46,261 nt of DNA from the NCBI GenBank assembly GCA_014378555.1, contig JACMNN010000111.1, forward strand, positions 1-46,261. Reading direction: 5' to 3'. The position numbers and the translations under genes were made by a program. The notes below the pieces were generated by a model that saw nothing but the letters and a program-made list of their open reading frames with translations, had not been told where the DNA came from and made no database searches. Shown here piece after piece: positions 33,654 to 42,060 of the stretch; position 1 is the stretch's first letter; every line of letters starts with the position of its first letter. This DNA comes from Burkholderiales bacterium (GTDB lineage Bacteria; Pseudomonadota; Gammaproteobacteria; Burkholderiales; Casimicrobiaceae).

Positions 33654-35897
33654 ATGCGCACTTCAACAGTCGGTTCATCTGGCGCTGCAATCTCGATTAT
33701 TAAAGGCGCCTGCCCACACGATTGCCCCGACACGTGCGCGCTGGAATATCACGTCGCCGATGGCAAATTGATCGAGGTGAAAGGCTCAACCACGCACAGC
33801 GTGACCGCGGGCGTGCTCTGCACCAAGGTCGCTAAATATCCGCTGCGAACCTATCACCCGACACGCATCCAAACGCCGCTCAAGCGTGTTGGCGCGAAGG
33901 GTGAAGGCAAGTTTGTGCCGATTACTTGGGACGAAGCGCTGACCACCATTGCGTCGAAATTCAAGGCCATCAGCGCTGAGCACGGTGCCGAGGCGATCCT
34001 GCCATACAGCTACGCCGGCAACATGGGCATGCTGCAATACGGGTCGATGGACCGTCGCTTTTTCCACTCGATCGGCGCGTCACAACTCGATCGCACGATT
34101 TGTGCAAGTGCGGGTGCCGCGGGCCTGACGGTGACGCTGGGTTCGCGTTTGGGCACCGACATGGAAGCGTTTGCGCACAGCGAACTGATCATTCTGTGGG
34201 GCACCAATCCAATCACCTCCAACCTGCATTTGTGGAGTCGCTGCCAAGAGGCGAAACGGCGTGGCGCAACACTGATCGCCATTGATCCGTATCGTTCGTT
34301 GTCGGCCGAAAAATGTCATCAATGGCTGCCGATCAAGCCGGGCACCGATGCCGCGCTGGCACTCGCAATGATGCATGTGCTGATTCGCGACGACGCAGAA
34401 ACGCACGCGCTTGATCATGACTACATCGCCAAATACACGTTGGGCTTTGATGCCTTGAAAGCGCGTGCGGCAGAGTGGACGCCGCAGCGTGCCTCAGACA
34501 TTTGCGGCATTCCAGTTGCCGATATTGAAGCGCTTGCCAAAGCCTACGGCAGCACCAAGAAGGCGGCGATTCGCCTGAATTACGGCATGCAGCGTCACGG
34601 CGGCGGCGGCATGGCGGTACGCACGGTTGCCTGCCTGCCGGCGCTGACCGGCGCATGGCGGGAGGCAAGCGGCGGGGCGCTGTTGTCCACATCCGGCGCG
34701 TATCCGATGAACTCGGCCTATCTTGAGCGGCCCGATTTAATGCCAAAGCACGATGGCAAGTTGCCGCGCATGGTCAACATGAGTGCGCTGGGCGATGCGC
34801 TGGCTTGGTCTGCTCGCGCCTCGGTTTGCTCCCTCTCCCTGGGGGAGAGGGTTGGGGTGAGGGACGTCGCGCTTGATCCGGATTTGGATCGAAGCGACAC
34901 CCCCTCTCCTGTCACTCCTCACCACCGGGGCGAGGGGAACCAACAGGCCATCAAAGCCCTGTTCGTCTACAACTCGAATCCCGCCGCCGTGGCGCCTGAT
35001 TCCAATCAGGTGCTCAAAGGCTTCGCGCGAGACGATTTGTTTATGGTGGTGCATGACGTGTTCATCACCGACACCGCGCGCTATGCCGACATTGTGTTGC
35101 CGGCGACGACCTCACCCGAGCATGACGACATCAACCGCAGCTATGGTCACTACGACCTGGTGCTGAATCGGCGCGCGATTGATCCGGTGGGCGAGAGTTT
35201 GCCGAACACTGAGCTGTTCCGTCGCCTCGCAAAAAAAATGGCTCTGACTGACCCGTGCTTTGACGAGACCGATGAATCGATGATTCAACACGCGTTCGAC
35301 TGGTCGCACAAAACGCTTGCCGGGCAAAGTTTTGCAACGCTCGAACGTGACGGCGTGTTGCGCTTGAATTACCCAAAGAAAGACGGCTTCATCGCGCCAT
35401 TTGTCGAAGGCGGTTTCGGCACGCCATCGGGCAAATGTGAGTTCTATTCGGAGGCGTTAGCGAAGCGCGGTTTTGACCCGTTGCCCACCTACATTGCTCC
35501 GCACGAAGGCGAGGCTAGCGATCTGTTCACCGAGTTTCCGCTGGCGCTCAACACCCCGCCAGCGCGCAATTTCATGAACTCCACGTTCGCCAATATCGAG
35601 GAGCTTGCCAAGCCGCACGGCCCGCCCACGGTGCAGTTGAATCCGCTGGATGCGGCCGCACGTAAGGTCACAGAGGGCCAGAAAGTACGCGTATTTAACA
35701 GTCGCGGCGCCATGAAGTTGGCCGCTTGCGTGACCAGCGACACCCGTCCAGGCGTTGCCACGATTTTGTGGGGACACTGGCGCAATCATCCGGGCGCTGA
35801 GGGATTTGTCAACGATCTCACCAGTCAGGCACTCACCGATTTAGGCGGTGGCGCGACGTTTTATGATTGCCGGGTTGAGGTTACAGCCACGCTTTAA
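33654..35897 (+). CDS. Molybdopterin oxidoreductase with internal REP-derived insert
   Basis: 747 aa from the ATG at 33654. The N-terminal 4Fe-4S site is C20, C24, C28 and C56 (GACPHDCPDTC and later VLCTK). C150 in DRTICASAG aligns with the Mo-ligand Cys of NapA-type enzymes. WGTNPITSN, then the cofactor-contact region and C-terminal dinucleotide-binding domain (RVFNSRGAMKL, WGHWRNHPGAEGFVN) are intact. There is no Tat signal, so it is cytoplasmic. Residues about 392-429 do not belong to the family: they are translated from a REP-like pair lying between the GDALAW helix and the family strand IKALFVYNSNPA. Substrate unknown. Confidence 0.88.
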   Translation: MRTSTVGSSGAAISIIKGACPHDCPDTCALEYHVADGKLIEVKGSTTHSVTAGVLCTKVAKYPLRTYHPTRIQTPLKRVGAKGEGKFVPITWDEALTTIASKFKAISAEHGAEAILPYSYAGNMGMLQYGSMDRRFFHSIGASQLDRTICASAGAAGLTVTLGSRLGTDMEAFAHSELIILWGTNPITSNLHLWSRCQEAKRRGATLIAIDPYRSLSAEKCHQWLPIKPGTDAALALAMMHVLIRDDAETHALDHDYIAKYTLGFDALKARAAEWTPQRASDICGIPVADIEALAKAYGSTKKAAIRLNYGMQRHGGGGMAVRTVACLPALTGAWREASGGALLSTSGAYPMNSAYLERPDLMPKHDGKLPRMVNMSALGDALAWSARASVCSLSLGERVGVRDVALDPDLDRSDTPSPVTPHHRGEGNQQAIKALFVYNSNPAAVAPDSNQVLKGFARDDLFMVVHDVFITDTARYADIVLPATTSPEHDDINRSYGHYDLVLNRRAIDPVGESLPNTELFRRLAKKMALTDPCFDETDESMIQHAFDWSHKTLAGQSFATLERDGVLRLNYPKKDGFIAPFVEGGFGTPSGKCEFYSEALAKRGFDPLPTYIAPHEGEASDLFTEFPLALNTPPARNFMNSTFANIEELAKPHGPPTVQLNPLDAAARKVTEGQKVRVFNSRGAMKLAACVTSDTRPGVATILWGHWRNHPGAEGFVNDLTSQALTDLGGGATFYDCRVEVTATL
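34828..34939. repeat. REP-like pair inside the molybdopterin gene
   Basis: Left arm CTCCCTCTCCCTGGGGGAGA then GGGTTGGGGTGAGGG; right arm CCCCTCTCCTGTCACTCCTC then ACCACCGGGGCGAGGGG. This is a diverged member of the family at 11721-11840. It sits in the coding sequence without a stop or frameshift. Its reading is rich in Ser, Arg, Pro and Asp and should form a surface loop. Confidence 0.85.
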
Positions 35898-35902
35898 CGG
35901 CT

Positions 35903-35970
35903 CGCCCTGAGCGTAGCGTTGGGTTTGACCGGTAGCGCGTCACATCAGACCCAACGCTCCACTCAGGGCG
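35903..35970. repeat. REP-like inverted repeat (CGCCCTGAG type)
   Basis: CGCCCTGAGCGTAGCGTTGG (35903 on) and its near-complement CCAACGCTCCACTCAGGGCG (to 35970) flank a 24-base loop. It starts five bases after the molybdoenzyme stop and lies before msrB, where it could stabilise or end the upstream transcript. This is the fourth palindrome family in the window. Confidence 0.8.
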
Positions 35971-36002
35971 AACGGAATCCGACATCAAACAAGGTATGCA
36001 CC

Positions 36003-36398
36003 ATGGAAAAAATTCACAAAACCGACGCCCAGTGGCGCGCTGAGCTCACGCCCGAGCAGTTCAAAGTGGCCCGCGAGCATGGCACCGAGCGCGCGTTCTC
36101 CGGAATGTACGCAGACCACCACGTCGCCGGCATGTACACCTGCGTGTGTTGTGGCGAGCCTGCGTATGCATCCGACACCAAATTTGAATCGGGCACCGGC
36201 TGGCCGTCGTTTTGGCAACCCGCGTCACCCGAGAACGTGGAGACTAAGGAAGACAACGGCTGGTTCATGCGCCGCACGGAGGTGCATTGCGCCCGATGCG
36301 ACGCGCATCAAGGCCACGTATTTCCCGACGGCCCGAAGCCGACGGGGCTTCGTTACTGCATCAATTCTGCGTCGCTGAATTTCGTACCCAAAGCGTAA
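36003..36398 (+). CDS. msrB: Peptide methionine-R-sulfoxide reductase
   Basis: 131 aa from the ATG at 36003, where conserved sequence begins; the longer reading is repeat-derived. Zinc is held by CVCC and CARC pairs (YTCVCCGEPAY and VHCARCDAHQGHVF). GTGWPSFW and the catalytic Cys in RYCINSASL are present, so this is the Cys-type, single-domain enzyme. It reduces methionine-R-sulfoxide in proteins with thioredoxin. Cytoplasmic; no fused MsrA. Confidence 0.96.
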   Translation: MEKIHKTDAQWRAELTPEQFKVAREHGTERAFSGMYADHHVAGMYTCVCCGEPAYASDTKFESGTGWPSFWQPASPENVETKEDNGWFMRRTEVHCARCDAHQGHVFPDGPKPTGLRYCINSASLNFVPKA

Positions 36399-36546
36399 TT
36401 TTTACAGCTTCCGGCGGTAAGGACCGCTGTTATTGGGCCTCCACTCATAAATCGCTGTAGTCGATACATAACGTCGTTGACCTGACGCCCTCATGCGATA
36501 AGCGCGTCGGGCGAAAGTTGATACTTTTTAACGTCTGCTTTTTTGT

Positions 36547-37011
36547 CTATGCCACGCGCGGCAACGGTTGCGCCACCGAAAATTTGCTGCGCTTGGTGAC
36601 GAATCGTGACCGCACATTGCGCACATTATTTGCCGCCGTAAACAGCCGCTGCACCAGCGCGTGATAGGCGGCCATGTCGAGCATCGTCAGCAGCAACGTA
36701 AAGTCCACACTGGGCGCAGTTCGATACGCCTGCAACACCGCAGGCTCAGCGTCGATAAGCGCCTCAAACGTATTGAACGACTCGGCGTTCTGCACATCGA
36801 GCGTTATTTCGACAATGGCGGTAATCGACGCCCCCAGTTTTTCTGGCGACAGAATGCACACCGTGCCCTCGATGATGCCCGCCTCTTGCATCGCCCGCAC
36901 CCGGCGCAGCGTGGTCGCCGCCGACGTCAACATGCGCTCAGCAAGCGCTTGATTGGACAGCGAGGCATCACATTGAAGCACCTCAAGTATGCGCAGGTCT
37001 AAATCATCCAT
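36547..37011 (-). CDS. Lrp/AsnC family transcription regulator
   Basis: 154 aa from the ATG at 37011. A winged helix-turn-helix (LDLRILEVLQCDASLSNQAL then SAATTLRRVRAMQEAGII) is followed by the ligand-binding RAM domain (SITAIVEITL, VLQAYRTAPSVDFTLLL). Such proteins sense amino acids as octamers or dimers of dimers and commonly repress their own gene. It is divergent from glmS across a 153-base region that has symmetrical TTGCAC-type repeats. Its ligand is unknown. Confidence 0.92.
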   Translation of the reverse strand: MDDLDLRILEVLQCDASLSNQALAERMLTSAATTLRRVRAMQEAGIIEGTVCILSPEKLGASITAIVEITLDVQNAESFNTFEALIDAEPAVLQAYRTAPSVDFTLLLTMLDMAAYHALVQRLFTAANNVRNVRSRFVTKRSKFSVAQPLPRVA

Positions 37012-37036
37012 CGTATTTATTTTATTTGACGCATAT

Positions 37037-37086
37037 TTTTGCACGATTGTTGCACTAGCTAAGTTTATTGCAATAATAGTGCAAAA
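37037..37086. promoter_or_regulatory. Likely operator between the Lrp-type gene and glmS
   Basis: TTTTGCAC (37037-37044) and GTGCAAAA (37079-37086) form a perfect 8-base inverted repeat. A second TTGCAC lies at 37050-37055 and a small palindrome ATTGCAAT at 37067-37074. The spaced, repeated half-sites in an AT-rich setting suit cooperative binding by an Lrp/AsnC protein. Assignment to the adjacent regulator is inference. Confidence 0.6.
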
Positions 37087-37164
37087 CTCACCACTATTCG
37101 CTAACACCCATCGGACTTGCAACTTTATGCTCTACGACATTGTTTAAAAGCTTTGGAGCATTGC

Positions 37165-38991
37165 ATGTGTGGAATCGTCGGCGCCGTCGCATCGCGCAAC
37201 ATTACCCCCATCCTCGTTGAGGGCCTGAAGCGCCTCGAATATCGTGGCTACGATTCTTGTGGCGTCGCGGTGCATGCCGACGGCGGCCTCAAGCGTGCGC
37301 GCAGCGTAAGCCGTGTCGCCGAGCTGGCGCGCGAGGTCGAGCAAACTCAACTCGCAGGCTTCACCGGCATCGCTCACACCCGTTGGGCCACGCACGGCGC
37401 ACCGGTCCTGACCAACGCCCATCCGCATTTCAGCCGCGACCGGATTGCGCTGGTTCATAACGGCATCATTGAAAACCACGAGGCGCTGCGCGAGGAACTC
37501 AAAATGCGCGGCTACGTGTTCGAAAGTCAGACCGACACCGAGGTCATCGCACACATGATTGACCATCTCTATCAAGGCGATCTGTTCGTCGCCGTGCAAC
37601 AAGCCGTGCAGCGCTTGCACGGCGCCTACGCGATTGCCGCGTTCTGTCGCGACGAGCCGCACCGCGTGGTCGGCGCGCGCGCAGGATCGCCGCTCATCGT
37701 TGGCGTCGGCCAAGGCGAAAACTTCATCGCCTCTGATGCGATGGCGCTGGCGGGCGTGACCGATCAAATCATCTATCTTGAAGAAGGCGACGTGGTTGAC
37801 TTGCAGCTCGGTCGGGTGTGGATCGTTGATCGTGCGGGCAGCGAGCTGGGTGCCGCCGAGCGTCCGGTGAAGACCGTTCTCGCGCATTCCGGAGCGGTCG
37901 AACTCGGGCCGTATCGCCACTACATGCAGAAGGAAATTTTTGAGCAGCCGCGCGCAATTGCCGAAACGCTGGAAGGCGTCGAAGGCTTCGTACCCGACCT
38001 GTTTGGCGCCAACGCAGCAGCGACGTTAGACGCGGTGGACAGCGTCCTGATTCTCGCCTGCGGCACCAGTTATTACTCCGGGCTCACCGCCAAATACTGG
38101 CTGGAAAGCATCGCAAAAATTCCGTGTAATGTGGAAGTCGCCAGCGAATACCGCTACCGCGACAGCGTGCCCAACCCGCGCGCGCTGGTGGTCACCATTT
38201 CACAATCTGGCGAAACAGCCGACACGATGGCCGCGCTCAAACATGCCAAATCGCTCGGCCATCTGCACACGCTGACCATCTGCAACGTCGCCACCAGCGC
38301 CATGGTGCGCGAATGCGCGCTGGCCTACATCACCCGCGCCGGCATCGAAATCGGCGTCGCCTCAACCAAGGCATTCACCACGCAACTGGCCGCGCTATTC
38401 TTGCTCACGCTGGTGCTCGCAAAACAGCGTGGCCACTTGAGCGCACAGGACGAAGCCGCCCACCTCAAAGCGTTGCGCCATCTGCCGGTCGCGCTACAAA
38501 GCGTGCTCGACTTAGAGCCACAAATTATTAGTTGGTCAGAAGAATTCGCGCGCAAAGAAAATGCCCTCTTCCTCGGCCGCGGCCTGCACTATCCGGTCGC
38601 TTTGGAGGGCGCGCTGAAACTAAAAGAAATCAGCTACATCCACGCTGAAGCCTATCCCGCAGGCGAACTTAAACACGGCCCGCTGGCGCTCGTCACGGCC
38701 GCAATGCCCGTGGTCGTGGTCGCCCCCAACGACTCGCTAATCGAAAAGCTGAAGAGCAATCTGCAAGAAGTCCGCGCACGCGGCGGCGAGCTATTTGTGT
38801 TCGCCGATGCCGATTCGCACATCAGCGAAGGCGAAGGTCTGCACGTCATTCGCCTGCCAGAACACTACGGCGTACTGTCGCCAATACTCCACGTCGTACC
38901 GCTGCAACTGCTCGCGTATCACACAGCCAGAGTGCGCGGCACGGACGTGGATAAGCCGAGGAATTTGGCCAAATCGGTGACTGTTGAGTGA
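37165..38991 (+). CDS. glmS: Glutamine-fructose-6-phosphate aminotransferase (isomerizing)
   Basis: 608 aa, against 609 in E. coli. It makes glucosamine-6-phosphate for peptidoglycan and LPS. The start at 37165 places the nucleophile Cys2 directly after Met ([11 protein letters not shown]). The glutaminase domain has [10 protein letters not shown] and [12 protein letters not shown]; two SIS sugar domains carry [10 protein letters not shown] and [15 protein letters not shown], and the C-terminus ends [15 protein letters not shown], the conserved tail. Tn7-like elements use the 3' end of this gene as a target; here a degenerate copy of that end occurs 0.95 kb downstream. Confidence 0.97.
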   Translation: MCGIVGAVASRNITPILVEGLKRLEYRGYDSCGVAVHADGGLKRARSVSRVAELAREVEQTQLAGFTGIAHTRWATHGAPVLTNAHPHFSRDRIALVHNGIIENHEALREELKMRGYVFESQTDTEVIAHMIDHLYQGDLFVAVQQAVQRLHGAYAIAAFCRDEPHRVVGARAGSPLIVGVGQGENFIASDAMALAGVTDQIIYLEEGDVVDLQLGRVWIVDRAGSELGAAERPVKTVLAHSGAVELGPYRHYMQKEIFEQPRAIAETLEGVEGFVPDLFGANAAATLDAVDSVLILACGTSYYSGLTAKYWLESIAKIPCNVEVASEYRYRDSVPNPRALVVTISQSGETADTMAALKHAKSLGHLHTLTICNVATSAMVRECALAYITRAGIEIGVASTKAFTTQLAALFLLTLVLAKQRGHLSAQDEAAHLKALRHLPVALQSVLDLEPQIISWSEEFARKENALFLGRGLHYPVALEGALKLKEISYIHAEAYPAGELKHGPLALVTAAMPVVVVAPNDSLIEKLKSNLQEVRARGGELFVFADADSHISEGEGLHVIRLPEHYGVLSPILHVVPLQLLAYHTARVRGTDVDKPRNLAKSVTVE

Positions 38992-39273
38992 CACGACTTT
39001 AAGCTTGATTGGTGGGCCCCGCAGCGTGCGCTTGTCTCGGCAATTTACTCGGGCACCGCAAACGTCATTTTGAGTAGCAAAGCGAGCCGCACATTTGAAG
39101 TCACTACCCGGGACAAAAAAACCTGGCCAAGAATTTGAGGACGGTGCAAAGCGTACCCACGCCAAGGTTTTTCAAGCGAACCAAGGCGTCATCGATCGCA
39201 ACCTCTGAGTCGAGTTCTTGACGTCCCACGCAGCGGAGGGCACAGTACGTTTTGTCGCAGTGGGGGTTGGATA
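38992..39273. other. Non-coding stretch after glmS
   Basis: No gene is supported. The first 70 or so bases after the glmS stop recur in diverged form at 39954-40015. The remainder has no clear palindrome, promoter or protein-like frame. Base composition is not sharply different from neighbours. Confidence 0.5.
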
Positions 39274-39464
39274 ATGAAAACCTTGCAGAAAAATCTGATA
39301 GCTTTAACGGTCAGCTTGTCAGTACACACGATAGCGGCAGAGGACATGGCGCTCGGTCCTTTGCAGCGGGCTCAAGTAGTGGCGAGTTAGCAGGCACTGA
39401 TGGCAGGGGCAGCTACATTGCAACCAGTGAGTTCGTTTCTGTCACTTTCAGTTTTAATTTCTGA
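39274..39464 (+). pseudogene. Possible remnant of an exported beta-barrel protein
   Basis: Two protein-like ends lie close together in different frames. From 39274, MKTLQKNLIALTVSLSVHTI then AAEDM reads as a signal peptide and stops at 39390. In another frame, the stretch closing at 39464 ends SEFVSVTFSFNF, which resembles the terminal strand with last aromatic residue of outer-membrane barrels. A gene that lost its middle would look like this. Both pieces are short, so coincidence is possible. Confidence 0.35.
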
Positions 39465-39553
39465 ACAATGCGAAACATGGGGCTCGAGAGGAGTGCGCCA
39501 AAAGCGGCTCTCCCTGCTTCAACTACCAAAATTTGAACACTAAAGGATTCGTT

Positions 39554-39730
39554 ATGCGTAACTCCGGCAAGGCACCAACCATGGCAGTTTGGGTGATATC
39601 GCTCGTCTTGTTTTTAGTCGCGGTGGTGGCCCACTTTGGCCTGCTTAAGATTCCTGAACCGTTTGCAACCTGGTCGTGGATTCTCGGCTTCGGTCTCCTG
39701 TTGGTCGCGTGCCGCGTGCGTGGGCTATAG
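39554..39730 (+). CDS. Small two-span membrane protein, unknown function
   Basis: 58 aa. The ATG at 39554 has an AAGGA ribosome site six bases upstream. Two hydrophobic segments, TMAVWVISLVLFLVAVVAHF and WSWILGFGLLLVAC, are joined by a short loop with KIPEP, and the end is basic (RVRGL), so both termini are probably cytoplasmic. I recognise no family. It lies inside the otherwise decayed stretch between glmS and the toxin-antitoxin pair. Confidence 0.65.
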   Translation: MRNSGKAPTMAVWVISLVLFLVAVVAHFGLLKIPEPFATWSWILGFGLLLVACRVRGL

Positions 39731-39910
39731 CTCGCGTCTGAATGCCGTCTAAGGCATGGATTTTTGCAGGCGTAAGGGTCGAGCCCATGCCCACACTGTT
39801 CCAGCAATACACGTTTGACCGCGGCAAATTTGCCGCTATTGACTATGCGGCAAGCAGCGCATTCTTCCGCAAAGCACTTCGATTTTCCCTGCACGAAACC
39901 GAACTCTCGA
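39731..39910. other. Non-coding stretch before the glmS-end repeat
   Basis: A 63-codon plus-strand reading covers part of it (39742-39933), but it has no ribosome site or recognised motif, and it ends inside the repeat of the glmS 3' end. I see no other structure. Confidence 0.4.
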
Positions 39911-40005
39911 CCAGAGTGCGCCGAAGAATTTAGCCAAATCGCTGACTGCTGAGTGACACGACCTTGGGCTTGATCGGCAGGCTGTGCTGCATTCATTACT
40001 CTCGG
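39911..40005 (+). repeat. Degenerate second copy of the glmS 3' end
   Basis: CCAGAGTGCGC, then CGAAGAATTTAGCCAAATCG, then CTGACTGCTGAGTGACACGA and CTTGATCGG follow glmS 38927-39012 in order. A block of 19 bases present in glmS (38938-38956) is missing here. Over the 56-base core about 47 positions match by eye. Similarity appears to resume at CTCGGCAATTTA in both places. The copy includes the glmS stop region, so it is a relic of the gene end and not only of the spacer. Confidence 0.75.
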
Positions 40006-40050
40006 CAATTTATTGACACAAATCAAATGCCAATTTGAAAATTTAATGTC

Positions 40051-40061
40051 CGCCAATGGCG
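40051..40061. promoter_or_regulatory. Palindrome before the HigB-like gene, possible operator
   Basis: CGCCAATGGCG is a perfect palindrome around one base, 12 bases before the toxin start. A TTGACA hexamer lies upstream at 40013-40018, but no good -10 box follows at normal spacing. A self-repression site for the HTH antitoxin is the natural reading. Confidence 0.4.
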
Positions 40062-40073
40062 TACACTAGCGTA

Positions 40074-40385
40074 ATGGTATTCATCGAAACGTCCGTGTTC
40101 ACCAGGGCGCTGAACGCGCTGCTTACTGATGATGAATACCGGCTGCTTCAAAACACGCTCTGGCGTGATCCGTTGGCGGGTGATGTTGTGCGCGGCGGTG
40201 GCGGTATTCGCAAAATGCGATTTGCCACTGACGGGCGCGGCAAGAGTGGTGGCGTTCGGGTAATTTATTACGCCGTCCCCGTTGACGCAGAAATTTACCT
40301 GCTGTTGATCTATCCGAAGTCGAAGAAAGATTCGATGAGTGCAGAAGAAACAGCCATTTTGCGGGCTTTGGTCAAGGAGTTGTAG
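40074..40385 (+). CDS. higB: RelE/HigB-type toxin
   Basis: 103 aa from the ATG at 40074. The fold pattern and motifs (FTRALNALLTDDEYRLLQ, GGGGIRKMRFATDGRGKSGG, VRVIYYAV, EIYLLLIYPKSKKDSMS, in sequence) match the HigB-2-like branch of RelE ribonuclease toxins, which cut mRNA on ribosomes. Basic residues R and K in KMRFATDGRGKSGG are likely RNA contacts. It precedes its antitoxin by two bases, the toxin-first order typical of higBA. Confidence 0.88.
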   Translation: MVFIETSVFTRALNALLTDDEYRLLQNTLWRDPLAGDVVRGGGGIRKMRFATDGRGKSGGVRVIYYAVPVDAEIYLLLIYPKSKKDSMSAEETAILRALVKEL

Positions 40386-40387
40386 TC

Positions 40388-40678
40388 ATGGATAAAGCAT
40401 TATTTTCTGATCTGGTGGACAGCTTGAAAGAAGCCTCTGCGATTCGTGCCGGCAAGAAATCAGCGTCGCGCCGCACAACACTTGTCACACCGCATGTGCG
40501 CGAGGTGCGCGCACAAACGGGGTTGACACAAGCGGAGTTTGCGCGCGTTTTGCAGGTGAGTGTAAAGACGCTGCAAAATTGGGAGCAAGAACGTCGATCG
40601 CCCACAGGCCCTGCAGCAGCACTCATCAAGATCGTTTCTGTAGCGCCTGATGTTGCGTTGAAAGCGCTCCATGCATAG
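40388..40678 (+). CDS. higA: HTH antitoxin, HigA/NadS-like
   Basis: 96 aa. An N-terminal toxin-binding helix (FSDLVDSLKEASAIRAGK) is followed by a Cro/CI-type helix-turn-helix: VREVRAQTGLTQAEFARVL then VSVKTLQNWEQERRSPTGPA. The architecture is that of HigA-2 and NadS antitoxins, which bind the toxin and repress the operon. The stop is 44 bases before the glutathione transferase gene. Confidence 0.9.
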   Translation: MDKALFSDLVDSLKEASAIRAGKKSASRRTTLVTPHVREVRAQTGLTQAEFARVLQVSVKTLQNWEQERRSPTGPAAALIKIVSVAPDVALKALHA

Positions 40679-40722
40679 TCGCAATTCGTACTCGCCATTC
40701 ACCCTCCTTTGAAGCCAAAAAC

Positions 40723-41580
40723 ATGACCACCACCACCGAATACACACCCCCAACCGTCTGGACATGGGACCAAGCTAATGGTGGCCGCTTTGCCAACATT
40801 AATCGCCCGATTGCGGGGGCGACGCATGAAAAAGATTTGCCGGTGGGCAGGCATCCGTTGCAGTTGTACTCGTTGGCCACGCCTAACGGCGTGAAGGTGA
40901 CGGTGATGCTGGAAGAGTTGCTGGCGCTGGGTCATACGGGTGCGGAGTACGACGCGTGGCTGATTCGCATCAGCGAGGGCGACCAGTTCGGCAGCGGCTT
41001 TGTTGCGGTCAATCCCAATTCCAAAATTCCGGCGCTGCTTGATCGCAGCGGACCCAAGCCGGTGCGGGTGTTTGAGTCGGGCGCGATTTTGCTGCACTTA
41101 GCGAACAAATTTGGCGCGTTCCTGCCGGAGGACGGGGCTGAGCGCGCGGAGTGCCTGTCGTGGCTGTTCTGGCAGATGGGCAGCGCGCCTTATCTGGGCG
41201 GCGGCTTCGGTCACTTTTATGCCTATGCGCCGACCAAGATGGAATACCCAATTAATCGCTTTGCGATGGAGGTCAAACGCCAGATGGATGTGCTGGATCG
41301 TCGCTTGGCCGAAAGCGCGTATTTAGCAGGTGACAACTACAGCATTGCCGACATGGCGGTCTGGGCTTGGTACGGCACCTTGGCCAAGGGCCTGCTCTAC
41401 GAAGCGGGAGAGTTTTTGCAGGTGCAGAGTTACAGCAATGTGTTGCGCTGGACCGAACAGATCGCACAACGTCCCGCCGTGCAACGCGGTCGCATGGTCA
41501 ACCGCACTTGGGGCGAGGCGAGCAGCCAACTGCCGGAGCGCCACGACGCCAGTGACTTTGCCGCGCCGGCGCCGAAATAG
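40723..41580 (+). CDS. yghU: Glutathione-dependent disulfide-bond oxidoreductase YghU
   Basis: 285 aa of the Nu-class glutathione transferase type. The N-terminal extension (YTPPTVWTWDQANGGRFANI) and ANINRPIAGATHEKDLPVG are typical of YghU, as are the thioredoxin-like TPNGVKVTVMLEE with the catalytic Thr/Asn, NPNSKIPALLD (cis-Pro), and FESGAILLHLANK. The helical domain has YLAGDNYSIADMAVW. Such proteins bind two glutathione molecules and reduce disulfides and peroxides. Cytoplasmic. Confidence 0.94.
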   Translation: MTTTTEYTPPTVWTWDQANGGRFANINRPIAGATHEKDLPVGRHPLQLYSLATPNGVKVTVMLEELLALGHTGAEYDAWLIRISEGDQFGSGFVAVNPNSKIPALLDRSGPKPVRVFESGAILLHLANKFGAFLPEDGAERAECLSWLFWQMGSAPYLGGGFGHFYAYAPTKMEYPINRFAMEVKRQMDVLDRRLAESAYLAGDNYSIADMAVWAWYGTLAKGLLYEAGEFLQVQSYSNVLRWTEQIAQRPAVQRGRMVNRTWGEASSQLPERHDASDFAAPAPK

Positions 41581-41665
41581 TCGCGGTCTGCCATTACTGG
41601 ACTGCGCCTCGCCCGTGTGTCACGGCGTGGCATAGCATTACCAAGGTTTTAATAAGGAAAAATTT

Positions 41666-42052
41666 ATGTTTAGTCATGTGATGGTCGGTGTAAACGATCT
41701 TGAAGTGTCGCGAAAGTTTTATGACGCGTTGCTGGGCACGCTGGGCATCGCCGCTGGAACTGCCAACAAGAATCGGTATTTCTATCGCAGCCCAACCGGC
41801 ACGTTCTGCATCACCACGCCAATCGATGGCGAGCGCGCTACGCATGGCAACGGCAGCACCCTCGGCTTTAACGTGACATCACCCGAGCAGGGTGATGCGT
41901 TTCACGCCGCAGGCATTGCCAACGGCGGCACAGATTGCGAGGAGCCTCCAGGATTTCGCGAAGGCCCCGTTGGCAAGCTTTATTTGGCCTATTTGCGCGA
42001 CCCGGACGGCAACAAGCTCTGCGCACTGCATCGCCCTGCCAAGGTAGCGTAG
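41666..42052 (+). CDS. VOC-family (glyoxalase-fold) protein
   Basis: 128 aa, one VOC domain made of two beta-alpha-beta-beta-beta units. SHVMVGVNDLEVSRKFYDAL begins the first and NGSTLGFNVTSPEQGDAFHA the second; YLAYLRDPDGNKLCALH ends it. Possible metal ligands are the early His3-type residue in FSHVM and the Glu/His near the end. The family includes glyoxalases, dioxygenases and resistance proteins; nothing here tells which. An AAGGAA ribosome site lies before the ATG. Confidence 0.88.
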   Translation: MFSHVMVGVNDLEVSRKFYDALLGTLGIAAGTANKNRYFYRSPTGTFCITTPIDGERATHGNGSTLGFNVTSPEQGDAFHAAGIANGGTDCEEPPGFREGPVGKLYLAYLRDPDGNKLCALHRPAKVA

Positions 42053-42060
42053 GCCACTGC

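Noticed and set aside
38992-40073. Tn7 insertion at the glmS attachment site
   Set aside because: No tns genes or Tn7-type ends seen, and Tn7 would not duplicate about 60-100 bases of glmS.
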